This document shows, one piece after another, positions 1-5,521 of a stretch of DNA of 8,739 nt (its first letter is position 1; each line of letters opens with the position of its first letter). Below the pieces are notes generated by a model. The model did no database searches. It saw nothing but the letters and a program-made list of their open reading frames with translations, and was not told where the DNA came from. The position numbers and the translations under genes are program-made. Location: positions 1 to 8,739 of the forward strand of contig PWMA01000088.1 of assembly GCA_003558335.1 (NCBI GenBank), given 5' to 3'. The stretch comes from Candidatus Methanofastidiosia archaeon (GTDB lineage: Archaea; Methanobacteriota_B; Thermococci; Methanofastidiosales; Methanofastidiosaceae).

Positions 1-776
1 GCAATTATTGGTATGATAGGATTTAGAGGTATACCTAAAGCTTCGGCCGCCAAATAAATTTTAAGAGGATATAATCCCCAAATTATAACCGATATAACAA
101 GTAACAAATTTCTTTCCTTATTTGTCAATATTTGTTTAACTTGTGCAGATGCTGAGTCTATAAAATCGATTCCGGCCAAAATTTTCTTTAAAGGTTTGGA
201 AATTAAACTTGAATCGTCTAAAAGATCTAGTAATCTAGAAATCTTTAAACGTTTATTTATATTACCTTTGTGGACGGAAAAGGCTATTAGAGAGAAGAGT
301 AAAGCAAGGGCGCCAAATGATATATAGGCGATACCCGGTAAATTAAAATTAATAGAGCCTAAAATTAGAAATATTGAACACAGTACTAAGAAAGGGAGTA
401 GTGAGATATATTTATGGGCAATGAAAAAAGCTACAATTTTTTGATAGGGTAATCCTGTTTTTTTTCTGAAAAGATAAACCTTAGTAGCTTCTCCTCCAAA
501 TTTTGAAGAGGGAGTAACACTTTCTACAAATACACCTGACAAATATATAGAAAATACATCTTTAAATGAAATGAAATGGTTCTCTTTATTAAATAGATAA
601 TACCACTGAAAAGAGCTCAAAGATAAAGTTAAAATTTGAAGAGAGCCCAATAATACTAAAATTAGAGGATTTAAACCTCGCCAAATGGTAGCAATCTCAC
701 TAAAGCCACTACTTACTGTCAAAGCAGTAATGAGCAATATCCCTACAATCCATAATAGAACTTTATTATTTACCAT
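1..776 (-). CDS. UPF0104 / LPG-synthase-TM-like integral membrane protein, 3' end outside window
   Basis: Translating the reverse strand from the ATG at 774-776 gives 258 open codons running off the left edge, so the C-terminus is missing. The product is very hydrophobic, with membrane segments near residues 5-22, 36-56, 76-92, 115-140, 148-167 and 223-242. Residues 86-105 carry the signature SVTPSSKFGGEATKVYLFRK, which fits the TP...GGE...Y block conserved in the UPF0104 family (the flippase-like transmembrane domain of lysylphosphatidylglycerol synthases). Members are thought to handle lipid-linked or membrane substrates, but most archaeal ones have no known function. An AGGTGG Shine-Dalgarno sequence lies about 9 bases before the start, and no promoter-like spacer separates it from feoB (40-base gap), so it is probably the third gene of the feo operon. 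The family call is good; any role in iron handling is inference from position. Confidence 0.8.
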   Translation of the reverse strand, partial: MVNNKVLLWIVGILLITALTVSSGFSEIATIWRGLNPLILVLLGSLQILTLSLSSFQWYYLFNKENHFISFKDVFSIYLSGVFVESVTPSSKFGGEATKVYLFRKKTGLPYQKIVAFFIAHKYISLLPFLVLCSIFLILGSINFNLPGIAYISFGALALLFSLIAFSVHKGNINKRLKISRLLDLLDDSSLISKPLKKILAGIDFIDSASAQVKQILTNKERNLLLVISVIIWGLYPLKIYLAAEALGIPLNPIIPII

Positions 777-784
777 ATTAAATT

Positions 785-791
785 ACCACCT
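785..791 (-). promoter_or_regulatory. Shine-Dalgarno site of the UPF0104 gene
   Basis: On the minus strand this reads AGGTGGT, complementary to the archaeal 16S rRNA 3' end, and sits 8-9 bases before the ATG at 776. It supports that start and fits a gene internal to an operon. Confidence 0.6.
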
Positions 792-816
792 GCCTCTAAT
801 TTTGTTATAATTATAC

Positions 817-2505
817 TCATAAAAAGATCATACCAATTTGAGAAACTATGCCACCTATCAAAAAAGAAATAGTGATCGTCATGAAAAGTATGATAAGGGA
901 AATGCGAGATCCAAATTCCTTGCCTAAAATACCTAAAACAGCAACACATGGCACATATAATAAAGCTATTATTGCCGCCACAAAGAGTTGTAATGTTGTA
1001 AGATCCATATCTAACAAAGGTAAGACTGTAAGTTCTCGTCTAAATATGCCTAGTATCAATGGCGTTGATGCTTCCGAGGGTAAACCTAACCAGCCAATTA
1101 CGAGGGGTTCAAGTGCTTTACCAATATAAATAAGAACTCCTGTTTCATAAAGAACCGATGCAACTCCTATTATTAATACCATAGCAAATACTTCGTTATA
1201 TAAAGCATTCTTAAGTCGTATCCATATCTTCTTGCCAAGAATCTTAAAATCAGGGATTAACAAATCAGGTACTTCTTGAATAGTTGGAGTTCTTATAGGC
1301 TTTAGAAGTTTTCCCATAATGATACCAGATATAAATACGATGAATAGAGAAAATATTAGCAATGATGCTACAAGAGTTATTGAGTGTTCGGCCAACAACG
1401 CTATGAATGCTCCTGATTGTGCAATACATGGGACGCCTAAACAAATCATTGAAGAAACAATTATTCGGCTTTTCTTGTGATCTATCGTCCTAGTTGACAT
1501 TATTGCAGGAACGGCGCATCCATATCCAAGCATTATAGGGATGATGTGTGAACCAGACAATTTCATCTTTTTGAATATTCCATCTACCAATACCGCAAGT
1601 CTTGGTAAATATCCACTATCTTCAAGTATACTAAGAGCGGTATAGAATGAAAAAATATAAGGCATTACCAATCCAATTGGCCATTCGATAGATTTTATTA
1701 AGAATCCATATTCTCCTATAAGAATATTAAGAAGTGTTTGATTTACTATAAACATTTCAACTATTCTTATTATTTGAGGAAATATTAAATTCATTAGTAA
1801 AGGTAAAAGTATGAATCTTCGTAAAGCTAATCCCACCCCTACAACAAAAGAAAAAGTTAAGACCATTACCAATATAGCAAGAGGTATCCCTGGTAAAGGT
1901 TTTACTAATAGATTGCCCCATTTGTCTCGCCAATTTTCATTTTTTGTATTTATATTCTTTGAAGCTATTTTTTCTATTTCTTCTGCATTTTTCCAATTAG
2001 CGTTATATTTTTTTTTGGAAGGGGTTATCTCATCATTTAATAACTCCTTTATCTTTTGTTTCAACTCAGGGATTCCTTTTCCTTCTATTGCAACAGTTTC
2101 AATTATGTGTATTTCCAATTCTTCAGATAGCCCTAATTTGTCTATAGTTCCATCTATTAAGTCTACCCTGTTTATTACTGCAATAGTTGGAAGGTTTTTT
2201 TCGATAACTTTTAAAAGAAGGTATATGCTATTTTCTAAGTTTTTTGCATCAAGTACACAAATAACTCCATTAGGGCTACTTGATAACATTTCTAGTGCTA
2301 TCTTTTCTGCTTCGTTTACAGATTCAAGAGTATAAGTTCCAGGAACATCTATTAATTCATATTTTATGCCATCTACTTGTGCAAAGCCTTTTTTGTATTC
2401 GACAGTTGTGCCAGGATAATTAGCCACATCCACATTTAATCCAGTAAGTCGATTAAACAACGCACTCTTGCCCACATTAGGAGGTCCTACAAGCAATATT
2501 CGCAT
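817..2505 (-). CDS. feoB: FeoB ferrous iron transporter, compact archaeal form
   Basis: FeoB is an inner-membrane Fe(II) transporter with a cytoplasmic N-terminal G domain. The G motifs are visible: G1 GPPNVGKS (residues 7-14), the switch region PGTTVEY (31-37), G3 DVPG (53-56), and G4 NRVD (112-115) where NKxD is usual. After a linker (about 160-200) come the membrane gates: GYLPRLAVLVD (298-308), GYGCAVPAIMSTRTI (327-341, normally GCNVPA), GVPCIAQSGA (357-366) and YVPCVAVLGILGKEFG (517-532), each matching conserved FeoB blocks. At 562 aa it is shorter than the roughly 650-770 aa of many FeoB proteins, with a short G-domain-to-membrane linker and little C-terminal extension. The ATG is preceded by GGGTGA, which overlaps the stop codon of the upstream FeoA-fusion gene; 8 bases separate the genes, so they are surely co-transcribed. 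The family is very secure; Fe(II) as substrate follows from family knowledge. Confidence 0.96.
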   Translation of the reverse strand: MRILLVGPPNVGKSALFNRLTGLNVDVANYPGTTVEYKKGFAQVDGIKYELIDVPGTYTLESVNEAEKIALEMLSSSPNGVICVLDAKNLENSIYLLLKVIEKNLPTIAVINRVDLIDGTIDKLGLSEELEIHIIETVAIEGKGIPELKQKIKELLNDEITPSKKKYNANWKNAEEIEKIASKNINTKNENWRDKWGNLLVKPLPGIPLAILVMVLTFSFVVGVGLALRRFILLPLLMNLIFPQIIRIVEMFIVNQTLLNILIGEYGFLIKSIEWPIGLVMPYIFSFYTALSILEDSGYLPRLAVLVDGIFKKMKLSGSHIIPIMLGYGCAVPAIMSTRTIDHKKSRIIVSSMICLGVPCIAQSGAFIALLAEHSITLVASLLIFSLFIVFISGIIMGKLLKPIRTPTIQEVPDLLIPDFKILGKKIWIRLKNALYNEVFAMVLIIGVASVLYETGVLIYIGKALEPLVIGWLGLPSEASTPLILGIFRRELTVLPLLDMDLTTLQLFVAAIIALLYVPCVAVLGILGKEFGSRISLIILFMTITISFLIGGIVSQIGMIFL

Positions 2506-2513
2506 TAATTAGT

Positions 2514-2520
2514 TCACCCT
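2514..2520 (-). promoter_or_regulatory. Shine-Dalgarno of feoB overlapping the upstream stop codon
   Basis: The minus strand reads AGGGTGA; its TGA is the stop of the NAS-like/FeoA gene and the same bases form the ribosome binding site, about 8 bases before the feoB ATG. This arrangement favours coupled translation of the two Feo proteins. Confidence 0.65.
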
Positions 2521-3473
2521 ACTAAAACCATCTCAGCAATTTCTTTATCTATTGCAATTCTCCTGCCGTTTATAGAAACTAGAAAAGGTCCTCCAAAAGG
2601 TTGTTTTGATTCAAATCTAATTTTTTTCCCGCGTCTCATCCCGAGAGCGTTTAAGGTTAAATTGTTTGGACTCCCCAAAATAGTTGCTTCTTGTCCACAG
2701 TATAGATCGCAGACGCATAGATTTTTATCAAATTTATCATTATATTTTTCAGACTTATTATCTTTGATTATTAAGATAGATTCTTGTTCAATGCTTTGTT
2801 TTGTAACTTTGTGCTCTTCATTAAAAGACGAAATATCTATATTTGGGTATAGTTTTTTTAATTTTCCGCGAGGATTTCTGAAAATAATTTTTCCACCTTT
2901 TTTGATTTCTTTTAGTGCTTTAGATAGTATTTCTGGTTTGGAACTAACGTGTAAGGCAATCCATACAGCATCATATTTTGAATAATCTATGTTTTCACCT
3001 TTTTCCTTTACAATTATTATTCCTAAATCTTCTTTCATATTGCTTAGATATTTTTTTGCATATTTTATTGCTACATCATCTTTGTCCGCACAGGTTACGT
3101 TGTAACCTTTCCTTGCAAGAAATATCCCTGTAGATGGCAAAGGTCCACTTCCTACGACAAGTATATTAGAATTTTTATTTAGATCAGTTAGTTTAATTTC
3201 AGAGTCTACCCTAGATTTATAGAATATTTTTGAATATAGAGTTCCTAGAGGGGAAACTTTACAGCCTAGCTTTTCTAAAAACTTTACACAATTTCCCGAA
3301 CTAAAAATCAAGCTAGTTTTTTTGGAAATGTCAATCTTGGAGGGATAAGGATTATCCCTTATAGATTCCATTTTAGAATTATTTTTATTTATTGAAAAAT
3401 TTATAGATGAATCTTCATTTTTTTCTCTACAAATGAATTCAGTTTTTGAAAACAGTGGCCCCATCTTAGACAT
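2514..3473 (-). CDS. Nicotianamine-synthase-like domain fused to a C-terminal FeoA domain
   Basis: A 319-aa two-domain protein. Residues about 55-240 form a Rossmann-type SAM-binding domain resembling nicotianamine synthase (NAS): NILVVGSGPLPSTGIFLA (103-120) matches the NAS GSGPLP motif, acidic D130 ends the next strand, YDAVWIALHVS (167-177) and GGKIIFRNPRGKLKKLYP (193-210) correspond to the NAS YDVVFLAAL and R-x-x-G-x-R-x-x-x-YP blocks. NAS joins aminocarboxypropyl groups from SAM to make metal chelators; whether this protein does so is inference. Residues about 253-319 are a FeoA/SH3-like domain, with NALGMRRG (275-282), PFGGP (292-296) and NGRRIAID (302-309) typical of FeoA, the small cytoplasmic partner of FeoB. 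A cysteine cluster, CVCDLYC (253-259), opens that domain. The first 50 residues are polar and unrecognised. Start: ATG with GTGAT 6 bases upstream; Met35 is an alternative. It heads the feo operon. Confidence 0.85.
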   Translation of the reverse strand: MSKMGPLFSKTEFICREKNEDSSINFSINKNNSKMESIRDNPYPSKIDISKKTSLIFSSGNCVKFLEKLGCKVSPLGTLYSKIFYKSRVDSEIKLTDLNKNSNILVVGSGPLPSTGIFLARKGYNVTCADKDDVAIKYAKKYLSNMKEDLGIIIVKEKGENIDYSKYDAVWIALHVSSKPEILSKALKEIKKGGKIIFRNPRGKLKKLYPNIDISSFNEEHKVTKQSIEQESILIIKDNKSEKYNDKFDKNLCVCDLYCGQEATILGSPNNLTLNALGMRRGKKIRFESKQPFGGPFLVSINGRRIAIDKEIAEMVLVG

Positions 3474-3500
3474 TCCATATCACTCTCTGTAATTTTTATG

Positions 3501-3510
3501 GTTTAAAATT
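3501..3510 (-). promoter_or_regulatory. Alternative proximal TATA-like element for the feo operon
   Basis: The minus strand reads AATTTTAAAC, centred about 32 bases before the ATG at 3473. Used as a promoter it would give a very short leader that still contains the GTGAT ribosome binding site. It competes with the more typical TATA element at 3596-3605; the sequence alone does not decide between them. Confidence 0.3.
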
Positions 3511-3513
3511 GGC

Positions 3514-3551
3514 CGTTCAAATAATAGAAGCTGCATGTTCTAATTTGAACG
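3514..3551. repeat. Perfect 9-bp inverted repeat CGTTCAAAT...ATTTGAACG
   Basis: CGTTCAAAT at 3514-3522 is mirrored exactly by ATTTGAACG at 3543-3551, with 20 bases between. It lies in the probable leader of the feo mRNA if transcription starts near 3575, or just upstream of the proximal TATA-like element. It could be a paired protein-binding site or an RNA hairpin. Related boxes occur at 3581-3588 (ATTTGAAA) and 3634-3641 (ATTTGAAC). Confidence 0.55.
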
Positions 3552-3555
3552 TATA

Positions 3556-3571
3556 TTTCGGTAGACCAAAA
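3556..3571. promoter_or_regulatory. Putative metal-repressor operator, copy 1
   Basis: TTTCGGTAGACCAAAA is an imperfect palindrome of the form TTTnGGnnnnCCnAAA. The layout resembles the TTAGG...CCTAA operators of DtxR/IdeR-family metal-dependent repressors. It sits where transcription from the TATA element at 3596-3605 should begin on the minus strand, a position that suits repression. The match to a known operator is by architecture only. Confidence 0.5.
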
Positions 3572-3595
3572 CATTAAATTATTTGAAATTAATTC

Positions 3596-3605
3596 ATTTA
3601 TAAAT
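3596..3605 (-). promoter_or_regulatory. Candidate TATA element of the feo operon
   Basis: ATTTATAAAT is a near-canonical archaeal TATA sequence, palindromic so readable on both strands. On the minus strand transcription would begin near 3573-3577, giving a leader of about 100 bases before the ATG at 3473. It lies between the two operator-like palindromes. A second T/A stretch (TTTAAATATT on the minus strand, 3621-3630) is a weaker alternative. Confidence 0.5.
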
Positions 3606-3606
3606 C

Positions 3607-3622
3607 TTTCGGTAGGCCTAAA
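3607..3622. promoter_or_regulatory. Putative metal-repressor operator, copy 2
   Basis: TTTCGGTAGGCCTAAA repeats the first nine bases of copy 1 exactly and keeps the TTTnGGnnnnCCnAAA symmetry; it begins 51 bases after copy 1. The similarity continues downstream into TTAAATTAATTTGAA against TTAAATTATTTGAA, so a unit of about 35 bases is duplicated. It abuts the TATA element on its upstream side, where the TFB recognition element would lie. Confidence 0.5.
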
Positions 3623-3700
3623 TATTTAAATTAATTTGAACTTATAATTAAACTCTTTAGTTGGAAATAATTATCAAAATAGATTATAACAAAAACAATC

Positions 3701-3727
3701 TTTAATTAATACTTATTATTAATTAAA
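3701..3727. repeat. 11-bp A+T inverted repeat with 5-base spacer
   Basis: TTTAATTAATA (3701-3711) is exactly complementary to TATTAATTAAA (3717-3727). It lies near the middle of the divergent spacer. It may bind a regulator or chromatin protein, but because both arms are pure A+T in A+T-rich DNA, chance is a real alternative. Confidence 0.4.
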
Positions 3728-3782
3728 AACTAATACAATTTAAAATATTCTTTCTTATATTTGATATTTCAAAGCGAACAAA

Positions 3783-3790
3783 TTTATATA
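3783..3790 (+). promoter_or_regulatory. TATA element of the peroxiredoxin gene
   Basis: TTTATATA, preceded by purine-rich GCGAACAAA that could act as the TFB recognition element. Transcription should begin near 3810-3815, leaving a leader of about 30 bases that contains the Shine-Dalgarno site. A small inverted repeat TTTGA-TATT-TCAAA (3760-3773) lies just upstream. Confidence 0.55.
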
Positions 3791-3814
3791 ATGTTAATTT
3801 TTTTATAGTAATAG

Positions 3815-3830
3815 CAACATTATATTGTTG
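3815..3830. promoter_or_regulatory. Imperfect palindrome at the peroxiredoxin transcription start
   Basis: CAACATTATATTGTTG matches its own reverse complement at 14 of 16 positions. It covers the expected transcription start and leader, so it could be an operator for a redox- or metal-sensing repressor. No known operator was recognised. Confidence 0.35.
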
Positions 3831-3833
3831 AGT

Positions 3834-3839
3834 AGGTGA
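3834..3839 (+). promoter_or_regulatory. Shine-Dalgarno site that fixes the peroxiredoxin start
   Basis: AGGTGA lies 5 bases before the ATG at 3845. An in-frame GTG at 3836 falls inside this site, so it is unlikely to be the start codon; the ATG three codons later is preferred. Confidence 0.7.
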
Positions 3840-3844
3840 AAAAA

Positions 3845-4528
3845 ATGGAAGAAGAATTTAGTGAACAAATGAGTATGCCTTTGATAGGTGACGATGCGCC
3901 TAAATTTAAGGCAAAGACTACAATGGGAGAAATTAGTTTCCCAGAAGATTATAAGGGAAAGTGGGTAATATTTTTTAGCCACCCGGCAGACTTTACACCT
4001 GTTTGTACAACTGAATTTATGACTTTTGCATCAATGCAAAAAGAGTTTCAAGATTTAAATTGTGAACTGCTAGGTTTATCGATAGATAGTATTTATGCAC
4101 ATATAGCTTGGCTTCGGACTATTAAGGAAAAAATTGAATACAAAGGTATGAAAAATATAGAAATAATGTTTCCTGTTATAGAAGATTTAAAGATGGATGT
4201 ATCAAAAAAATTTGGAATGGTACAACCAAATGCTTCAACAACTCAAGCAGTTAGGGCGGTATTTCTTATAGACCCCAAAGCAAAAGTTAGAGCTGTTCTT
4301 TACTACCCATTATCGGCTGGAAGAAATATGCAAGAGATAAAGAGACTTTTACTTGCAATGCAAAAAGCCGATAAAGACCAAGTTGCAACTCCAGCTAATT
4401 GGCAACCTGGGGATGACGTAATAATACCCCCTCCCGGATCTTGTGGTGTCGCGAAAGAAAGAATGGAAAAAGAAGAAGAGGGCAAGTACTGCCTAGACTG
4501 GTTTATGTGTTTCAGAAAAGAGAAATAA
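3845..4528 (+). CDS. Archaeal Prx6-type peroxiredoxin
   Basis: A 227-aa thiol peroxidase that reduces hydrogen peroxide and alkyl hydroperoxides in the cytoplasm. The peroxidatic site is PADFTPVCTTEF (residues 47-58, Cys54), within the thioredoxin-fold core; the conserved Arg of the active site is in AVRAVFLID (135-143). The long C-terminal arm (PANWQPGDDVIIPPP, then YCLDWFMC) is typical of archaeal Prx6-group enzymes, and the cysteine pair Cys216 and Cys222, six residues apart, resembles the pair in the Aeropyrum pernix enzyme, where the first is resolving. Extra cysteines at 73 and 200 could also resolve the sulfenic acid. Length fits the family. It is monocistronic, with its own TATA element, a Shine-Dalgarno sequence and a T-rich terminator, and diverges from the iron-uptake operon, which fits a link between iron and peroxide stress. 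Confidence 0.96.
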   Translation: MEEEFSEQMSMPLIGDDAPKFKAKTTMGEISFPEDYKGKWVIFFSHPADFTPVCTTEFMTFASMQKEFQDLNCELLGLSIDSIYAHIAWLRTIKEKIEYKGMKNIEIMFPVIEDLKMDVSKKFGMVQPNASTTQAVRAVFLIDPKAKVRAVLYYPLSAGRNMQEIKRLLLAMQKADKDQVATPANWQPGDDVIIPPPGSCGVAKERMEKEEEGKYCLDWFMCFRKEK

Positions 4529-4538
4529 CCTAAAAATC

Positions 4539-4559
4539 TTTTTTATTTTATTTTTTTTT
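4539..4559 (+). terminator. T-rich terminator after peroxiredoxin
   Basis: A run of T broken only by two single A residues begins ten bases after the stop codon, with no hairpin before it. Oligo-T tracts of this kind terminate archaeal RNA polymerase. Confidence 0.65.
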
Positions 4560-4593
4560 GCATCTTTATTTGTGTACTAATTTACAATAAGAA

Positions 4594-4601
4594 TATAAAT
4601 A
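4594..4601 (+). promoter_or_regulatory. TATA element of the SAM methyltransferase gene (leaderless)
   Basis: TATAAATA is centred about 23 bases before the ATG at 4621, so transcription should begin at or next to the start codon. No Shine-Dalgarno sequence precedes that ATG (TACTTTCTTT). Confidence 0.6.
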
Positions 4602-4620
4602 ATATTCTAATACTTTCTTT

Positions 4621-5376
4621 ATGGCAAAATGGTATGAAGAGCTATTTGAAAATTATGCTGAAACTTATGAAACTGAAGATTTTACCAAGGGAACTTTAGG
4701 AGAAGTAGACTTTATAGAAAAAGAGATCAATTTTGACAAGTCAACAAATATCTTAGATATCGGATGTGGAACGGGAAGGCACTCTATTGAACTTGCAAAA
4801 AGAGGATATCAAGTAACTGGAATAGACCTATCTGAAAGTATGTTAGAAAGAGCAAAGGAAAAAGCAGAAGAATCTAAAGTTGATGTTACATTCATTAAAG
4901 CAGATGCTAGATATTTACAGTTTGAAAAGGAGTTTGATCTTACTCTTATAATTTGCGAGGGAGGGTTTCCCTTAATGGAAACAGATGAGATGAACTTTAT
5001 GATTCTTCAAAGTGCTGCAAAGTCATTGAAAGATAGAGGAAAACTTATTCTTACAACGCTAAATGGCCTTTTCCCATTATTTCACTCTGTTAAGGATTTT
5101 ATAAACTCTAATTCAGTAGGCGCAAAGAGTGAAGAAAATACATTCGATCTAATGACCTTTAGAGACAAATCTATTTTAGAGTTTGTTGATGATGATGGAA
5201 ATAAAAAGAAAATAAAGTGTAATGAAAGATATTACGTACCTTCAGAAATAACTTGGCTATTAAAATCTTTAGGATTTAAAAAAATAGATATTTTTGGATG
5301 TGAGCTAGGATCTTGGAGCAGAGAGGATAAATTATCGACTGAAGATTATGAAATGTTGGTAGTTGCTGAGTATTGA
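4621..5376 (+). CDS. Class I SAM-dependent methyltransferase, substrate unknown
   Basis: A 251-aa soluble protein with the standard seven-stranded methyltransferase fold. Motif I is ILDIGCGTGRHS (residues 44-55), followed by the acidic residue that binds the SAM ribose in TGIDLSESML (66-75, Asp69) and FIKADAR (91-97). The N-terminal WYEELFENYAETYE resembles the first helix of many UbiE/Methyltransf_11-25-type enzymes, which act on small molecules. The C-terminal half (about 150-230), expected to carry the substrate pocket, shows nothing I can assign. Length is normal. It appears to be its own transcription unit: a terminator lies upstream, the TATA element predicts a leaderless mRNA, and 145 bases follow before the next start. 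It is unrelated in sequence to the NAS-like domain at 2514-3473. Fold is secure; reaction is not. Confidence 0.9.
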   Translation: MAKWYEELFENYAETYETEDFTKGTLGEVDFIEKEINFDKSTNILDIGCGTGRHSIELAKRGYQVTGIDLSESMLERAKEKAEESKVDVTFIKADARYLQFEKEFDLTLIICEGGFPLMETDEMNFMILQSAAKSLKDRGKLILTTLNGLFPLFHSVKDFINSNSVGAKSEENTFDLMTFRDKSILEFVDDDGNKKKIKCNERYYVPSEITWLLKSLGFKKIDIFGCELGSWSREDKLSTEDYEMLVVAEY

Positions 5377-5427
5377 TACTCCAACATGTGTAAGATTTAA
5401 AAGTAAATTCATAAGAATTTTTGCTAT

Positions 5428-5483
5428 AGGAGAAGATATTATTTCAGCCATATCGCCAGTATGTTTTTTAATTATCTTCTCCT
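5428..5483. repeat. 11-bp perfect inverted repeat, 34-base loop, in a gene spacer
   Basis: AGGAGAAGATA (5428-5438) is exactly complementary to TATCTTCTCCT (5473-5483). The loop has a smaller complementary pair, CATA and TATG, around TCGCCAG, and an oligo-T run at 5463-5468. An RNA copy could fold into a two-tier hairpin. It lies between the methyltransferase stop and the phosphoesterase TATA element (9 bases before it). It may be a 3' end structure, a small RNA or a paired operator. Confidence 0.5.
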
Positions 5484-5492
5484 TCAAAATAC

Positions 5493-5500
5493 TTAAATAT
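5493..5500 (+). promoter_or_regulatory. TATA element of the phosphoesterase gene (leaderless)
   Basis: TTAAATAT is centred about 26 bases before the ATG at 5522. This spacing predicts a leaderless mRNA and is a main reason for choosing that ATG over the upstream TTG at 5507. Confidence 0.55.
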
Positions 5501-5521
5501 TAAGGATTGTTTTATGTTTTT

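Larger units (their letters stand above)
3474..3844. other. Divergent regulatory spacer between the feo operon and peroxiredoxin
   Basis: About 370 bases without a gene, strongly A+T-rich. The left half (about 3500-3660) holds repeated elements that belong to the feo promoter: two TTTnGGnnnnCCnAAA palindromes, a TATA element between them, and ATTTGAAC-type boxes. The middle (about 3660-3760) is nearly pure A+T with one 11-bp inverted repeat. The right end carries the peroxiredoxin promoter and its ribosome binding site. I see no tRNA or conserved small ORF. Confidence 0.7.

Noticed and set aside
848..1129. Open frame on the plus strand inside feoB
   Set aside because: It is antisense to a secure feoB coding region and has no family resemblance, promoter or ribosome binding site.
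1811..2335. 174-codon open frame on the plus strand inside feoB
   Set aside because: Antisense shadow of the G domain; the Phe/Ser-rich product reflects reverse reading of Lys/Glu-rich coding sequence.
2662..2985. Open frame on the plus strand inside the NAS-like/FeoA gene
   Set aside because: Antisense shadow with no recognisable domain.
3836..3844. GTG start adding three residues to the peroxiredoxin
   Set aside because: The GTG lies within the AGGTGA ribosome binding site; the ATG at 3845 has ideal spacing from it.
3474..3844. CRISPR leader or array in the repeat-bearing spacer
   Set aside because: Only two degenerate copies of the longest unit, irregular spacing and no spacers of uniform length; the repeats fit regulatory sites better.
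5507..5521. TTG start adding five residues to the phosphoesterase
   Set aside because: It is only seven bases after the TATA element, so it would precede the transcription start; the ATG at 5522 fits both the spacing and the family N-terminus.
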